This document shows positions 40,153 through 52,600 of a DNA stretch of 64,000 nucleotides, one piece after another (the first letter of the stretch is position 1; the number at the start of each line of letters is the position of its first letter). The position numbers and the translations under genes are program-made. The notes beneath the pieces were generated by a model that was given only the letters and a program-made list of their open reading frames with translations, was not told the DNA's origin and ran no database searches. The DNA comes from Diploscapter coronatus (lineage: Eukaryota > Nematoda > Chromadorea > Rhabditida > Rhabditidae): assembly GCA_964036155.1 (NCBI GenBank), contig OZ038422.1, positions 18,375,201 to 18,439,200 on the forward strand, read 5' to 3'.

Positions 40153-41682
40153 CTGACTGAGACAACAACGATTCTGTATATACACTATACACAATGTACA
40201 GCCTGAAAATTGACGATTCATCGAACTCAACGATTTAATTAGATAAATTAAATTCAACATTGACAACGACCAAAATGCTTTTTAAAAAAAATGGTTGCTG
40301 AAAAAATTCTTCGAACTAAATCTATGGAGTATAGACTGCACGTGAACAGCGGTCGATAAGCAAATTGAATCGAGTCAATTTGAAACTGATCAGGTGATAA
40401 AAAAAAGGAAGGAAGGAGGAAAAAGGAGCAGGAAATGATTAGGAAGGGAGAAAGAGGTGGGAAGACGACAGAAACTTAGCTGATACAGAGGAGAGGAGAA
40501 TGAAGATGAAGATGAACTGATCAAATGGAAAGTGAAATGAAAGAAGGCAATTGAATTGAATGATTGGAAGAGGGGCAGGGAGGGCAGGGAAAGGGAGGAA
40601 AGGGAAAGAGAGGGAACGATTGAACTGCCAAGACTGAGTATCGCACGATTAAACACAAACACAGACGCAGCAGTCGATGGCCTTGCCTGAACAACGGCCA
40701 AGGGGCGGGGTCTATCATGCCATCCACTTTTCTGCAACAGTTTCGCACGCACAGAATTCAAAATGATGCAATTTCATGGGAAACTTTTCAAAAAGTTATA
40801 ATAAAGAAAAATCGGAAAATATACTAGAAGGACAAAAACGCGTAGAAATGAGAAAATTTTAGGATTTACCAGATATCCTATTGAAATCAGCCTACATTTT
40901 GCCGTGGAAGGTGGGCTCTCGGCAGAATCTTGAAAAAATTAGAGAACCTTGGAGGGAATGAAAAAGAGAAAGCGAAAATCACCTGAAATCGCACGAGCAA
41001 AAAGGAAAATGGGCAAATGCCGATTTCCGGCAGGTGGCCGTCATTCACTGCAAAGTTGCCATTATTCGATTTTCTGCTGTTCTGCCCGTATTTTTCTCCG
41101 ATTTTCTAAATTTTTGGCTATTTTCTGTGATTCTTTCTGCTAATTCGTGCTGTAGTCAATTTCGACGTCGAAGACTATGCTTGTAGACGAGCAGAACGCG
41201 CTGTTTTCCCCAAAATCGCCCTATAATTTATCTACAAGTGAATGTCTCCACTTCGACTATTCAAATTCGATCTTTTATTTTGGATCTATCGGATGAGCTT
41301 ATTTTTAATCTTACCCAAATCCAGGTAAATTTGAGCTTTCTCTGCGTACTACATCATTCGTCGATGAATTCTGAAAATTCAAATATCTTTTAACATTTGC
41401 TTCTGATCGATCAGTTGCGAGACGGAATTCTGAGACTCCTCTTCGACATTTCTTATCATTCTAACAAAGAATTGACCGGATGAACGCCGTACGAATGGCA
41501 GTGTGCTAGCCGCCCGGCTTCCGAGCGGCTGCTGGACGGCTATTGCACGGCGTTCGTCCGGTCAATTTTTCTGAGAGTTTCATTATTTTTTTTTTTAAAT
41601 TTATTTATTTTCCGAATTTATTCTCCTGGCTCCATAAATTTTGCAATTGATGTTGCCTGTTTCAGACTGTTCTGTCCATTTA
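40153..41682. other. Divergent promoter region (puf-9 / acidic protein gene)
   Basis: The two genes fire outward from these 1.5 kb. On the + strand 40400-40620 is strongly G/A-rich, so the puf-9 sense strand is C/T-rich just upstream of its start. A GC-rich hairpin (41470-41567) lies about 115 bases before the acidic protein start. No other gene is seen. Confidence 0.6.
41470..41567. repeat. GC-rich hairpin in the divergent promoter
   Basis: The left arm AATTGACCGGATGAACGCCG pairs with the right arm CGGCGTTCGTCCGGTCAATT, with one mismatch. The pairing continues imperfectly through GGCAGTGTGCTAGCCGCC and GGCGGCT-like inner segments. It stands out as GC-rich in an AT-rich setting. Confidence 0.75.
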
Positions 41683-44600
41683 ATGGACGACTCATTTTTG
41701 AAATCGCAGGACAATTTCTGTCAGTCGCTCCAAGACGCACTGGGTGAAGGAGAGGAGGAGCTGTGGGAGAGCTGCAGTGTGCGCGAGAAGTGGACGGCTG
41801 AGGACCAGGCACTGGCGCAGAAGCCGCCGCCCTACGAATGGGGCTGTGTCGTCTTCGGAAATGTTTCTCCGGACTTCGACGACAAGACCACCATCGAGTA
41901 AGACATTCCTCGATCAATCACGAAATTCACCAAATCGTTTTTTTTCCAGAAAATTCATGTACGGCCAATTCAGAAAGATGTTAGTGGACAAAGGTCTCAA
42001 AGTGAGGCAGGGCTACACCCTCAATGTGCGCACGGCCTCCCCTACGCAGGTGAAAACTAACTGAATACGAATAAGAGACGTTCAAACTTTCGATTCCGAG
42101 CTATGCAATAAAATGCACTCTTCAGATGATATTCTATTCCGATTTTTCTAGTTTTACAATTCAACCGTTCCTGTTATAAACGCGACTGTCTGGAGATTTC
42201 AAGCCAATCATTTTGAATCCAAAATTTAGCCTGAATATTTTTCGAATTAAATTTTTCTAGATCAAACATGCAAATTTCAAAACGAGTAGAGAGAATATAA
42301 TTGCTCCAAATTTTTGGAGAAGCATTTCGAATTTTCAAATCTCAGACCTGTTTCACCATTGCTCCGAGCAGCATCCTGTAATCTTTATCCGCTCCACATA
42401 CACACTTATAACCTCCATTGAGTTCTTGCGAGATCAAAAAGTAATTTGTGTAGTAATTGGGTAAGGATTACAAGCTGGTGTGCGTATGGAGGTCGCAAAA
42501 AATCTTTCTCTCCCTTTCAAGCCCTAGGGAGCACTTTTGTCAGACGAAAATAAACTAGAGGGGGTAGGTCGCAAAGGCTTTCTGACTATCGTCCTCTCTA
42601 GAACTGTGCTCCCTTCTAAAAATCCCTAATTTGAATACTGATTTCAGGTGATGTACGAAGTGGAGAACTTCCATCTGCAGTCCAAGTCGTTCCCCATTCT
42701 GCTGCTCATCGTTGAAGCTGAAGGTTGGCGTTCTTTAAAGGAGGCTTTTCTAATACTCACAATGTCAGAAAACCAAAGCATTTGTATGGAAAGAACAGTC
42801 TAGAGGCTAGCTAGATTATTTTAGTTGCAAAACGAGCTGCATATTTTAATACTAGATTTAGCTTATTTCCAGTCATTTTTTAAGTGATCTGAAACCTGGA
42901 GCATTAAAAAACTGAACTTAAAAATATCCATTGGAGGGACAAACATTGAATTCTTCCTTTCTATAAAAATGATTAATTTCGCAAATTTGCCAACATCAAT
43001 AACTCAATCCATCAACCTTCAAAATATGAGTGGAACATGTACTTAACATGCCTAATATCAGTCGGTAACCGATCGGTAATATATTTTTTTAAAAAACCAA
43101 TCGATACTGACTGGTTTTGCTTTGTATTACCACCGATTGGTTTTTCACAAAAATTACTACCGATCGGTTACCATTGGCTACCGACTGGTATTGGGGATGC
43201 TAAGGTATTACTTTCAGACCAGTATAATTTTACGGATTCTTTCATGAAGGCCTACAACAAGCACATGCACATCTTCGAGTGGACTGCTAAGGACTTCCTC
43301 AGAATGATTGCCATCAGAAATTTCAATATGATGTGGTAATGATACACGGTTCTGGAAGAAAATAAGTGGAAATAGTGATTTTTCAGGAATCTGTTCAAGA
43401 GATTCCTGAAAGGAATGGAGGAAAACGAGATGCGAATGTTGGAAGTCGCGGGAGGGAACAGAGAGAAGAAGCTGATAGAATACGTGCCTGGAACTGTGTT
43501 CGCGAGGCTCGATAAAATCAGGAAGGAGCAAGGGGACGAAATCCCTAGGCCTAAGGTACGCACATTGAAATGATTTTGGCTTTCTTGAAATATTTCAATC
43601 ACGTTACGATAAACCTTGCCCTTGAACCCCTTATGTTATTCTCTATTATGTGCGTATAAGGCGATTCGAATATGTTGCGATGTAACGATGAATCCAAGTT
43701 GCTTGAGTAGAAATTGTCCAATTGGAATCTCGGTTCTCATTTTTCAGTGATGATTCATTCCAGGTCATGTAGACTAAAAGTGAACTAGCAGAAAGTTTGA
43801 AACATTCTTCTATGAGTTTTCATTGTGAGCGTTCAAGGCTACCTGTGTTCATAAACGGATATTAAGGATAGATTAGGATGGAGAGCATCGGAAAAAGAAA
43901 AAAAGGCTGTCTGTAAATACAGGAAGCCACGTTCAAAACTGCTTGCAAGTGGGGGTGAGTATGAGAAGGAAGGAACGTATATTTTATGTGCGCGATCTCC
44001 TTGCTATGATATTCTTTACTTGCCATGCCACCGCGTTCATGAGCAGTTTTGAAATGGCACTTACACTTTAGGCTCTTGTTTTTCAATTTTTGTATGAAAG
44101 GCATCTAATCCTAATCCTATTTAACTCAGTCCATTGTTCCATTAGTTTAAGATGGATACTTTAACTTGGAAATTTTCAGATGGTCACCAATCGAGAAGTG
44201 GAGGAAGAGAAGAGCAGAGAGAACGCGATAAAACTCCAGAGGCTCGAGGAGGAATGGAGTATGTCATTTGTACATTATTCGAAGCTATATCTTATGGAAA
44301 ATAAGGAAACTGTAACAGTATCTTTTCAAAATCTACATTTTCTTTTTAATAGTGCAATAAACTCCTGGTTTTATTAATTTAAAACACATGCAATTTAGAG
44401 ACTTGAATATCATTCCAAAAAGAAACTGGCGACGGTCACTGCGCACCAAATTAATAATTCCATAAAAGAAATCATATGTATGGTATTAAACTTTAATCTG
44501 TCACAACTTTGAGACATTTCAAGCATCATAAGAAAGGACAACTAACAATCTTGGCGCGCAGTGACATACACAAAGAGACTGATTTATCAAGATTTAGTTT

Positions 44601-47600
44601 TCGCTCTTGACATGTTTTCTTTCAGAAATCCAGAGACAGGCTGATTTAGAAGACTATCGTAAGGCGCTCGCAACTACAAAGCAGCACAGGAAGCTGCCCT
44701 CTGAGAACAATCTTGTAAGCCAGTGTTATTTTATTTAGAAGGTATGCATGAATTGATGACTCGACGAGATGTTCCAATCTTTTTGCATTTATAGATTTCT
44801 TATCATGTGAAGATGTTTTTGACATTTTGAATTTCGAATTCTCTCGATTTTCGTCTCGCTCCTTACTTATCATCTATTGTCTGGTTTTTGAAAAGATTCC
44901 CCAATCCATACAAAATGGGCGTGGGTGCATTGTATAACCTGTGATATGAGCAATTTTATCACTAGATTTTTGTAGAATCATTGGAATGCATAGTAGCAAC
45001 ATCGAAATAAAAGGAAAGATTTGAAAATTTGAACTAATGGATTAAAATATACGACTAAATTTTTCGGTAAAAGAAGAGCAATGCGCGCTTTTGTCGTAAA
45101 AATGCTATTACCAATTGAAGAATGATTGAGGATTCCTGTGATCATTTCAAAACTTTTCTGTAATTTTTCTTGACTATTATGATCCTCACCATCATAAGAA
45201 ATTCATAATACCGTTTCCTTATAAAAATTCTGTAAGAAGGTGCTCAGAATAACGACATTTTCCGTTTACGGAATCTTCTCCATAACAAGACAATACTTTT
45301 CAGTTGAATTATTATGGCTTAATTCTCATAATGTTGGAATACTTGCAGGCCACATTTATCCATAGCCAGAGAATCATCAGAAGCATGGAATTGGGCTTCG
45401 CGGACCCAGAAGATGACGTCACTCTGCTGGAGCTGATTTGCACGGCTGCAGAAACTGAGCTCACCCAGGACAGACTCTACTCCATCGACCTCATCTCCAA
45501 CTGCCTCATATATTCCAGGTCTGCTTCCGACTGATGATGATTTTTACTTGCAATTGGCGAGTTGCAATATTTTCTCATAAAATTAGAAGACGAATTTGCA
45601 AAGGGAATGATAAGCAAAATAGTGGCTGAGTGAATGCAGATTTGGAACCAATATTTAGAATTGTTTGCAACTTTTAGTTTAACAAGTTTCATTCCGTTTA
45701 TTCCCCGTTGAAAAGTAACGCATTCTCAGTCTTATGTTGGCCATTTTGAGATACATGGAGAAGGTGCTGCAGCTGAAGTGCTGTCCTGCAGCCGAGAAGA
45801 GTGACAAGTGGACGAGGAAGATCTACGATCTTCTCTGTGCCATCCTCAATCTCTGGAAGATCATCTACACACGATACAAGGAAATATGGAGCAAGGAAGC
45901 GGTAATGCCCAGTTCCACTAACGAAAATAAGTGTTGCACGGTGGTTGATACTTTGTGACATTTTCAATGTCATACGATTTCACACCTAAATTGTATACGA
46001 GGCTGATATGATGTTGGCGAGTAAGAATGTACACAAAGCTAAGGGTCCATTCAGACTTAGTTGCAATGCAACTTGCAACTCGCTCGAAATAGCATGGGAA
46101 ATGAAGAGTGCGCGATTGCATCATCTTTATACGTTATTTCTCCGTTTTCCGCTCCCTTTCCAGAGGCCGTGGCCGGGTCCTCTTGCAGACAGGCAGAAAG
46201 AGAAATAACGGCTACATATGATGCAATAAGGACTTGAACACTGCACTATTTCATCGCGCTTTTTTCCTCTAAAGGCTTCGCGTACATTCCTACTCGCATC
46301 GAAAAGTTTACGCTCAATATTGCTGGCCATGCATGCATAAACTGGGTAGATAGTCTTTTCACAATTCCTTTTACACCTATCTATGGTTTCCTTCATTCAC
46401 TCCTCGTTTACAATATTTGTAATCGACTTGATATTCCAGTGCTGCCTGTGGCGCTACACGATCGACATTGTGGTGAGAATCGGTCGCAGATCCTGGGATC
46501 GATTCAACGTGTATGAGCACAAGCAGATCATGAAATTCGCTGACGAAGTCAATGTAAGGAGACACAGTCATCCATTCATCTTCGATGGTTCAACTTCTTT
46601 CTTTACTGAAGATTTTGGATTCAGATTATTTGAAGAAAAAAAAATCTTGTTTATTTTACGATATTTTATTTATTCTGAAATATGAGTTTGAGGACTGGCT
46701 GAGCACCGATCCAACTCGAGATGCTCGCGAGGAACATCTGGAAGCGGTCAGAGAGAGTGAGAAGATAGCCAAAATGTGAGTTGATTATATCACTTCTTGA
46801 GTGATTTGCAAATAAGAGTAGGTAGAGTCACAAAAGCTTTTTTCAGTTATTTCTTCGGAGTAAAAACCATATTTACGAGCAGATATAAGTGCAACTTAGA
46901 TATTCGGGCCATTAAACAAATTTTCCGAACACATTTTGGCCTAAAAGAGGTAAAAACGAACACAAAACCTGGACATGAATTTTGTCTTTTAAAATTTGCA
47001 TACATTATTTGCCTGTTTGAATCGCTAGAAATTCACTCTTCATTCCCCTCTCCTTGCTCATTTAACATGCGCCGCTCGCTCGCAAAATTTCAAAACGGTT
47101 TTTAGCCTCGGGCATTTGCGGGCAGTAAAATTAAGAAACTCGTGTGCCAACCATACAGTGACGAGCAAAAGTTTTGCATCATCCCTACTTTTGATCTGAT
47201 GCTGGTTCATATGCAACACTCACCGATAATTTTACATCAGCAATCAACGCTTTGCAGGCGACGGATGAAAGCACATGACTTATTCGGTGTCGACGACGAG
47301 CCAGTGGCTGAGGAGTTGGATATGCTGGCTCCGAAAGCGAGGAAGGAAAAAAGACCTCCCATCGTGGTTAACAGGAACATTCGACAGCAGTCTCTTCAGA
47401 AGTTCTATATGTCGCTTAGAGTTGTGAGTTTTCCTTCCAAATTTTGATAAATGAAGATCTACATAATGCCTGGGAAAAACTTTCACTCTTTCGTTTTAGT
47501 ATTAATTTCATGTCACAACAAAGTGCTGTACATTCATTGAAACTCGCTCTTGAATAAGCCCCGCCCCTCTCCTTCTCGCTCTTCTTTGTTATCTTTTTTT

Positions 47601-48803
47601 TCTCTCCGTTGATTCATGTTATTTCTCGGGGGTTGAGCCTAGAGAGAAGAGATGCAAGTCGTAGGCAACATTCTTGTTGTGACGTGAAAATAATAGGCAC
47701 ATTTTCATCCTTGACAATAACTTTTTGTTAGTTTTCTATGACCATTTTGGTTGAAATCAGCTAATTTATCATAGTCGATTTTCAATACGGATGGAGTTCT
47801 ATCGTTTTCAGGAGGCGACTTCGAACGCTGACAACGAGAGAATTACGAGGGGGATAGAGGAAGGAATGAACAGACAGCGACAGGCACAGGAACGGATCAG
47901 AAAGGCCGGGCAGAACAGAGAAGACGAGTGGGACAGCGATGAGGAGACCGTCCAGGGGGAAAGCGACTGGAATGCACAGGCCGAGGATTGGGAAGAGGAG
48001 GATGAGAGCATCTTGAGGGAGGAGGAGGAGGAGAATTCACAGGCAGATGCGGATGCGACAGAAGAGAGACAAGTGAAAGACAGCCACTCGGGATGGGAGG
48101 TCAACCTTTCCAGCGGCAAGAAAGATCAGGTACTTGAATCGTAGACGATTTAACGGTGTAATTGAAGTGAAATTGTACGAAATGATAATTCGAGTCTGAT
48201 GGACTAACGCAATGCTATTTTTCCCCACCTTATCTTTCAATTCTCTCTCATTCTCCTCATTCATAATAATTTAATTCGTTATTTTTTAATTTCCAAACCA
48301 CCGAGTAAAGCCTTCAAGTCGTTGACATTTTAGTCTCAGATTCTAACTTCAAGTTAAAAATTATTGAATAAGTTACAGGTCGAAGTGAGGGCTGGCAACT
48401 TCGAAATGGAAGCTGCTGCAGAGACGATTCATAAAGACAGCGACTCGGATGCAGGGGATTCGTCCATCAAGACGAACCTGAATCTGGATGCTATCATCAA
48501 GCAAGAAGAAAAGCAGTCTGTCGATCCGGAGGTGTTTGCAGTCATCCACCAGGAACAGCCTGCCATCCTCAATCCCCTCTCTGCGTTCTCTACCCACTCG
48601 GACACTCTCTGTCTGCCTTTCATCTCCACTCAGGATGACAACCACCCCATCTCCTCCGTTCTCTTGACTGCAGATGTGCCCAAACGTGGAATTCTGGTTA
48701 GTGCACTTCGACATTTTCGTCGAAATCGAATGTTTAAACCCCAGAAATAATGACGAGTAAATTTCAGAAAGCTGCGGTGCCGAAGAAATCGAGATTCGCT
48801 TAG
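41683..48803 (+). CDS. Unrecognised acidic protein, about 742 residues
   Basis: I do not recognise this protein. Modelled exons: 41683-41897, 41950-42049, 42648-42723, 43218-43335, 43387-43555, 44180-44258, 44626-44714, 45349-45518, 45730-45901, 46440-46553, 46687-46775, 47258-47423, 47812-48129, 48379-48696, 48768-48803. The first part looks globular (YEWGCVVFGNVSPDFDD, VENFHLQSKSFPILLLIVEAE, IFEWTAKDFLRMIAIRNFNMMW). A charged helical stretch (VEEEKSRENAIKLQRLEEEW) and a helical segment rich in Leu and Ile follow. From about residue 520 the protein is strongly Glu/Asp-rich with paired Trp-Asp motifs, and it ends PKKSRFA. No signal peptide or membrane span is evident. TTTCAG at 41660-41665 is a likely trans-splice site. 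All phases agree except exon 11, whose acceptor (ATATGAG) is weak; an AAG acceptor about 66 bases upstream is an alternative. Codon choice looks like a genuine conserved gene. Confidence 0.8.
43055..43192. repeat. Inverted repeat with CGGTAACCGATCGGTA boxes
   Basis: Left ATCAGTCGGTAACCGATCGG pairs imperfectly with right CCGATCGGTTACCATTGGCT and the following CCGACTGGTAT. Two further ACCGATTGG boxes lie in the middle. It fills much of intron 3 of the acidic protein gene. Confidence 0.65.
44435..44565. mobile_element. Short MITE-like element in intron 6 of the acidic protein gene
   Basis: Ends GTCACTGCGCACCAA and (reverse complement of the right end) GTCACTGCGCGCCAA match with one mismatch. 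The interior is AT-rich and non-coding. About 131 bases long. Confidence 0.6.
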
Positions 48804-49623
48804 GGACCTGAACACAAATGCAAACGTTCGGCATCAACTAGGCATATTTGGAAACTGGGTACGTAGCATTGCGCGCCTCCCACATAATACCTGCTCATCA
48901 TGTTATTGGCATTTTATATGTAATAAGAATAGCAATTATGCGCTCAAGTGCACTCAGATTGATGTTTTCTTTTTAAATCTGATTTCACATACCATATTCC
49001 TATTGCTATGAAAATGTCGTAATATGATATCATTAATAGTCATCATTGGTTTCGGTTTATGGCAAAGTAATAGTCTCATAAGTGAGCTTTCTCATTACTT
49101 AGGTATCTAATTTATTATTCCAAATATTGTATCGACTTGACATTATCGGGTAAGCTATCATTCATCTTTTTCAGGTACTTGTTAAATTTCTAGTCATTTT
49201 TCTTCTTTTTTCTGGTCAACCTGATCTTGTTTTTGTTATGACTCGTTGATTTTTTATTCATAATCATTGCATAAAACCTGGTTTAGCTCACTTATCCCAA
49301 TGGTAAAATAGTCAAGGGTTGCAAAGGAGGAAATAATTGAAATCAGAATTTTTTCCTTTGCAATGCTGATATCAACAATAAATTGGTGCTGCTAATTATC
49401 TTTGAAATGAAATCGAACTTCATTTCTATAATTCTATTTGAATATTGCCGGTTTACTTTTTTTTTGTTAAACGAATAAACGAATCTTCGAAGAATTTTCA
49501 ATATCTTTTCTAAAAATGGTTGAAAATCACCGAATTATGTCTATTTCTTTTAAGATGTGATCTTCGTTTCAGAGTAAGAATCCCTATTTGTTAGATTTTT
49601 CAGATTGCATCACCACTTTTAAA
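48804..49623. other. Intergenic region before rpom-1
   Basis: 820 bases of AT-rich DNA with no convincing exon: 3' flank of the acidic protein gene and promoter of rpom-1. The gap is too wide for a typical worm operon. Confidence 0.55.
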
Positions 49624-52600
49624 ATGCTACTTTGCCGTTTGTGCCTGAGCGTGAGACGGTATTCCGTTATTGCTACAGGTATCAAAACTTGTCTTTTGGA
49701 GTAAATTTTTGCACAATAAATTCAACTTTGATCTGGAAGGCATGAAGTATTGAGGTCTCTTTCTTCATGTCATTTAGATGTTGAAAAGATAGTGAAATAG
49801 TTTGAAGACGAGTTCACTAATTTTGAAATGAACACTATTATATGGATATGATTTTTTGAGAAAATTTCTTGAAAAATCAATAAATTACAAAAAATAGAAA
49901 TATTGCCTATACAATACTTATATTTCAGCAAAACCGTCTCGATCTGTGGAAGACAAATCGGAGACGCAAGACTGGAAGAATATAGTCATCAAGCAGCTGG
50001 ACAGGGAAATGAGGGACAAGAAGACTGAACTGCGCAAGGAGAACAAGATCAAGAATCTCAGGTCGCAGATTATCAGGTACGCATTTGTCTAAAATTAACG
50101 CTGATATGTTAATAGTTTTACAATTTTCTCTTCTAAAAAAGTAGCCTTGATATGTTTCTTGAAAAATAAAAGAGACGGATTTTGGAGCTATTCTGAAACT
50201 TTGTTACCGTATCGCGCCGCATTCGTAATCAGCCATCGCACCAGACTTGCAACTTTTATCAAAATTTGACACTCACACCTTCATTTTTCCAAAAATTTCT
50301 AAAAATCACCCGCACCCGACCCGCTTTCAAAATAATGAAAATATTGGATTTACATTCGCAAAATTTTCGTTTTTTAAATCCATTGCCGTTGATTTTGTTG
50401 CTGCAGACTGACGCTGACAGGCAAGATGCACCAGATGATTTCAATGATGAACGAATTTCACTATATCGATTCAAAGAATATCAACGAGGCAAGATTTTCA
50501 TGAATTTTTTCTACTAACGTTGTTGAAAATTGAGGAAAAAGATAAAACCAAAATCTCCTAGACTCGATCATAAAATTCCAATAGCCTTATTTTAACAATC
50601 CTATCTACCTCTTCAGTTGGCAGCACTGATCGGTCTCTGCATCCATCGCCATCTCATCTCTCCACAATTCAACGCCTACAACTCATCAACGGATTCCATC
50701 ATCTATTCTTACTGTAGTATTTTAAAGTTATTCATGCAGACTCGAAGAAAGTTTTCGAAACTTTCATGTTGATTTTTGAAATTGTTTTTATGTAATTTAG
50801 TGTCAATGTGGAATCGGATTCGATTTATCTACGAGGACTGTTTCAATGTGGCCGTGCTGCTGCAGCACTCATTCAGCGATTACGCGAACAAACGAAAAGA
50901 ACATGATGCGCAATTGGGACTGCAGAAGAGAATCGATGAAGCTAAACGGAGACTCAAGGCTATTGTAAGTCATGATTTTGAGAGAAGGATATAATGATTT
51001 TTCCTTTCACTTGCATCATTGATGGAGAAGCTTAAAAATTATGAAAATTTCAGAGCTACATCGTTAACAGAAACCGAAGTGAACGAGGAATCTATCTGAA
51101 TGAAGAGCAGCAGAGGTTGATTCAAAGGACGTTGAGGGATTGGAATGTTAAATTGGCAGGCAGAAAAGACCGTTCTGTGCAGGGATATGACAAGGTATTT
51201 TTCAATAGTTTGAAGAGTTTATGAATTGTTTTGTCTGCGTAAACTTTCCTCCCAAAGCGAGGAAAAGAAAAAGAACGAGAAATAGTGCGTGGAAAAGTAG
51301 AGTGAGGGAGTGTTTAGAAGGAAAGTTTACGCAGCTAATTATTTTTTATTTGTCATTGGCTAATCATCGTCATCGACTATTCATCAGCGGATAGGGAGAC
51401 TAGAAAGTATAGGGAAGAAGAGAAATACTAGTAAGAACCGATAGCGATGATCAGCCGACGATAAATACAGAAAGACTTATGTTCTCATATTTTTCAATAA
51501 TCAATTCGAAATCATCTCCAGAGTGCTGAATTGGTGAAAGGTCTGGATGAACCTGCCCCGAGCAGTTCGTACTATGGAAATCAATACGCGCTTGATGAAT
51601 GCACAAAGGTGGGAGGAAGATAGCGATCTGAGAAGTGGTTTCTACTTTTAGGAATTTTACATGAACGAATTGGAGGGCCACCTCAATCAGGAAGAACAGA
51701 CCTGGATGGGAGTCAAGAACATTCTCAGGCCTGAAACTGCTGTAAGATAGTTTCTCAATTTTTCTTCGAAATTTCATATTCAGAGCGACAAATCAGGCGA
51801 GGACGTGATTGTTGAATGGAAATGGAAGGAAAAGCTGGAGAAGAGAATTACTGAGTGCATGAAGGAAAGAAGCCATCTGCCAGGTATTTTTATTTTCTGT
51901 AAAAGATATAGAAAATATTGCTCATTTGCATCACTTTATCATTGGAACTATTTAGCATAGTAGACCAGAAAAGACTCGCTAAGCAATGAATAGGGTCCGC
52001 AATAATATCGGAAAATGCCCAAACACTTTTGTCTGAGCTCTCCTTTATCTTCATGTCATCATACTATTTGTCTAACTGTATTCTTTCCATAAATTTTTCA
52101 AGCCATATTTATTACGTTTTTGAACCTTGTCTGATTTACCTTATACGTTGATTCAGTATGGAGCGTCCTCTCGACGTCGTTCACGCCTTCCATCCTAGCC
52201 ACTCAACTGCTCTCCTCGCTCACAGCCATCTGCTCTGAAGGCCAGAACGTCATGCCCATCAACGTGTTCAACTTCATGCTCCTGCATCCCGTCATGCAGG
52301 CCATTCAGCAGAAGTTCATGGAGAACTTCCAGTTGGATGAGAAACAGGTTGAGTAACTTTGAAATAGCTGAAGATTTTTCAATTTTACCAGTTCTATTCA
52401 TCCGAAAATTAAACGGCGAATTCCACTTTTAAAAATGCTGGAATCCCTGAGAAAGTGCTCTGATCCTAACGAATTTGTTTGCTTTCGCTTTTCGAAGTGT
52501 TTATAAATAACTTCGTTCGTTTCTTCCATAATTTTATAGTGCAATTTAACCCAATCCTGACTCGGAAAATACAATCATGAACTTCACTACCATTTTACCA

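Noticed and set aside
48373..48837. 154-codon minus-strand frame
   Set aside because: Antisense to exon 14 of the acidic protein gene, which is in phase with its neighbours.
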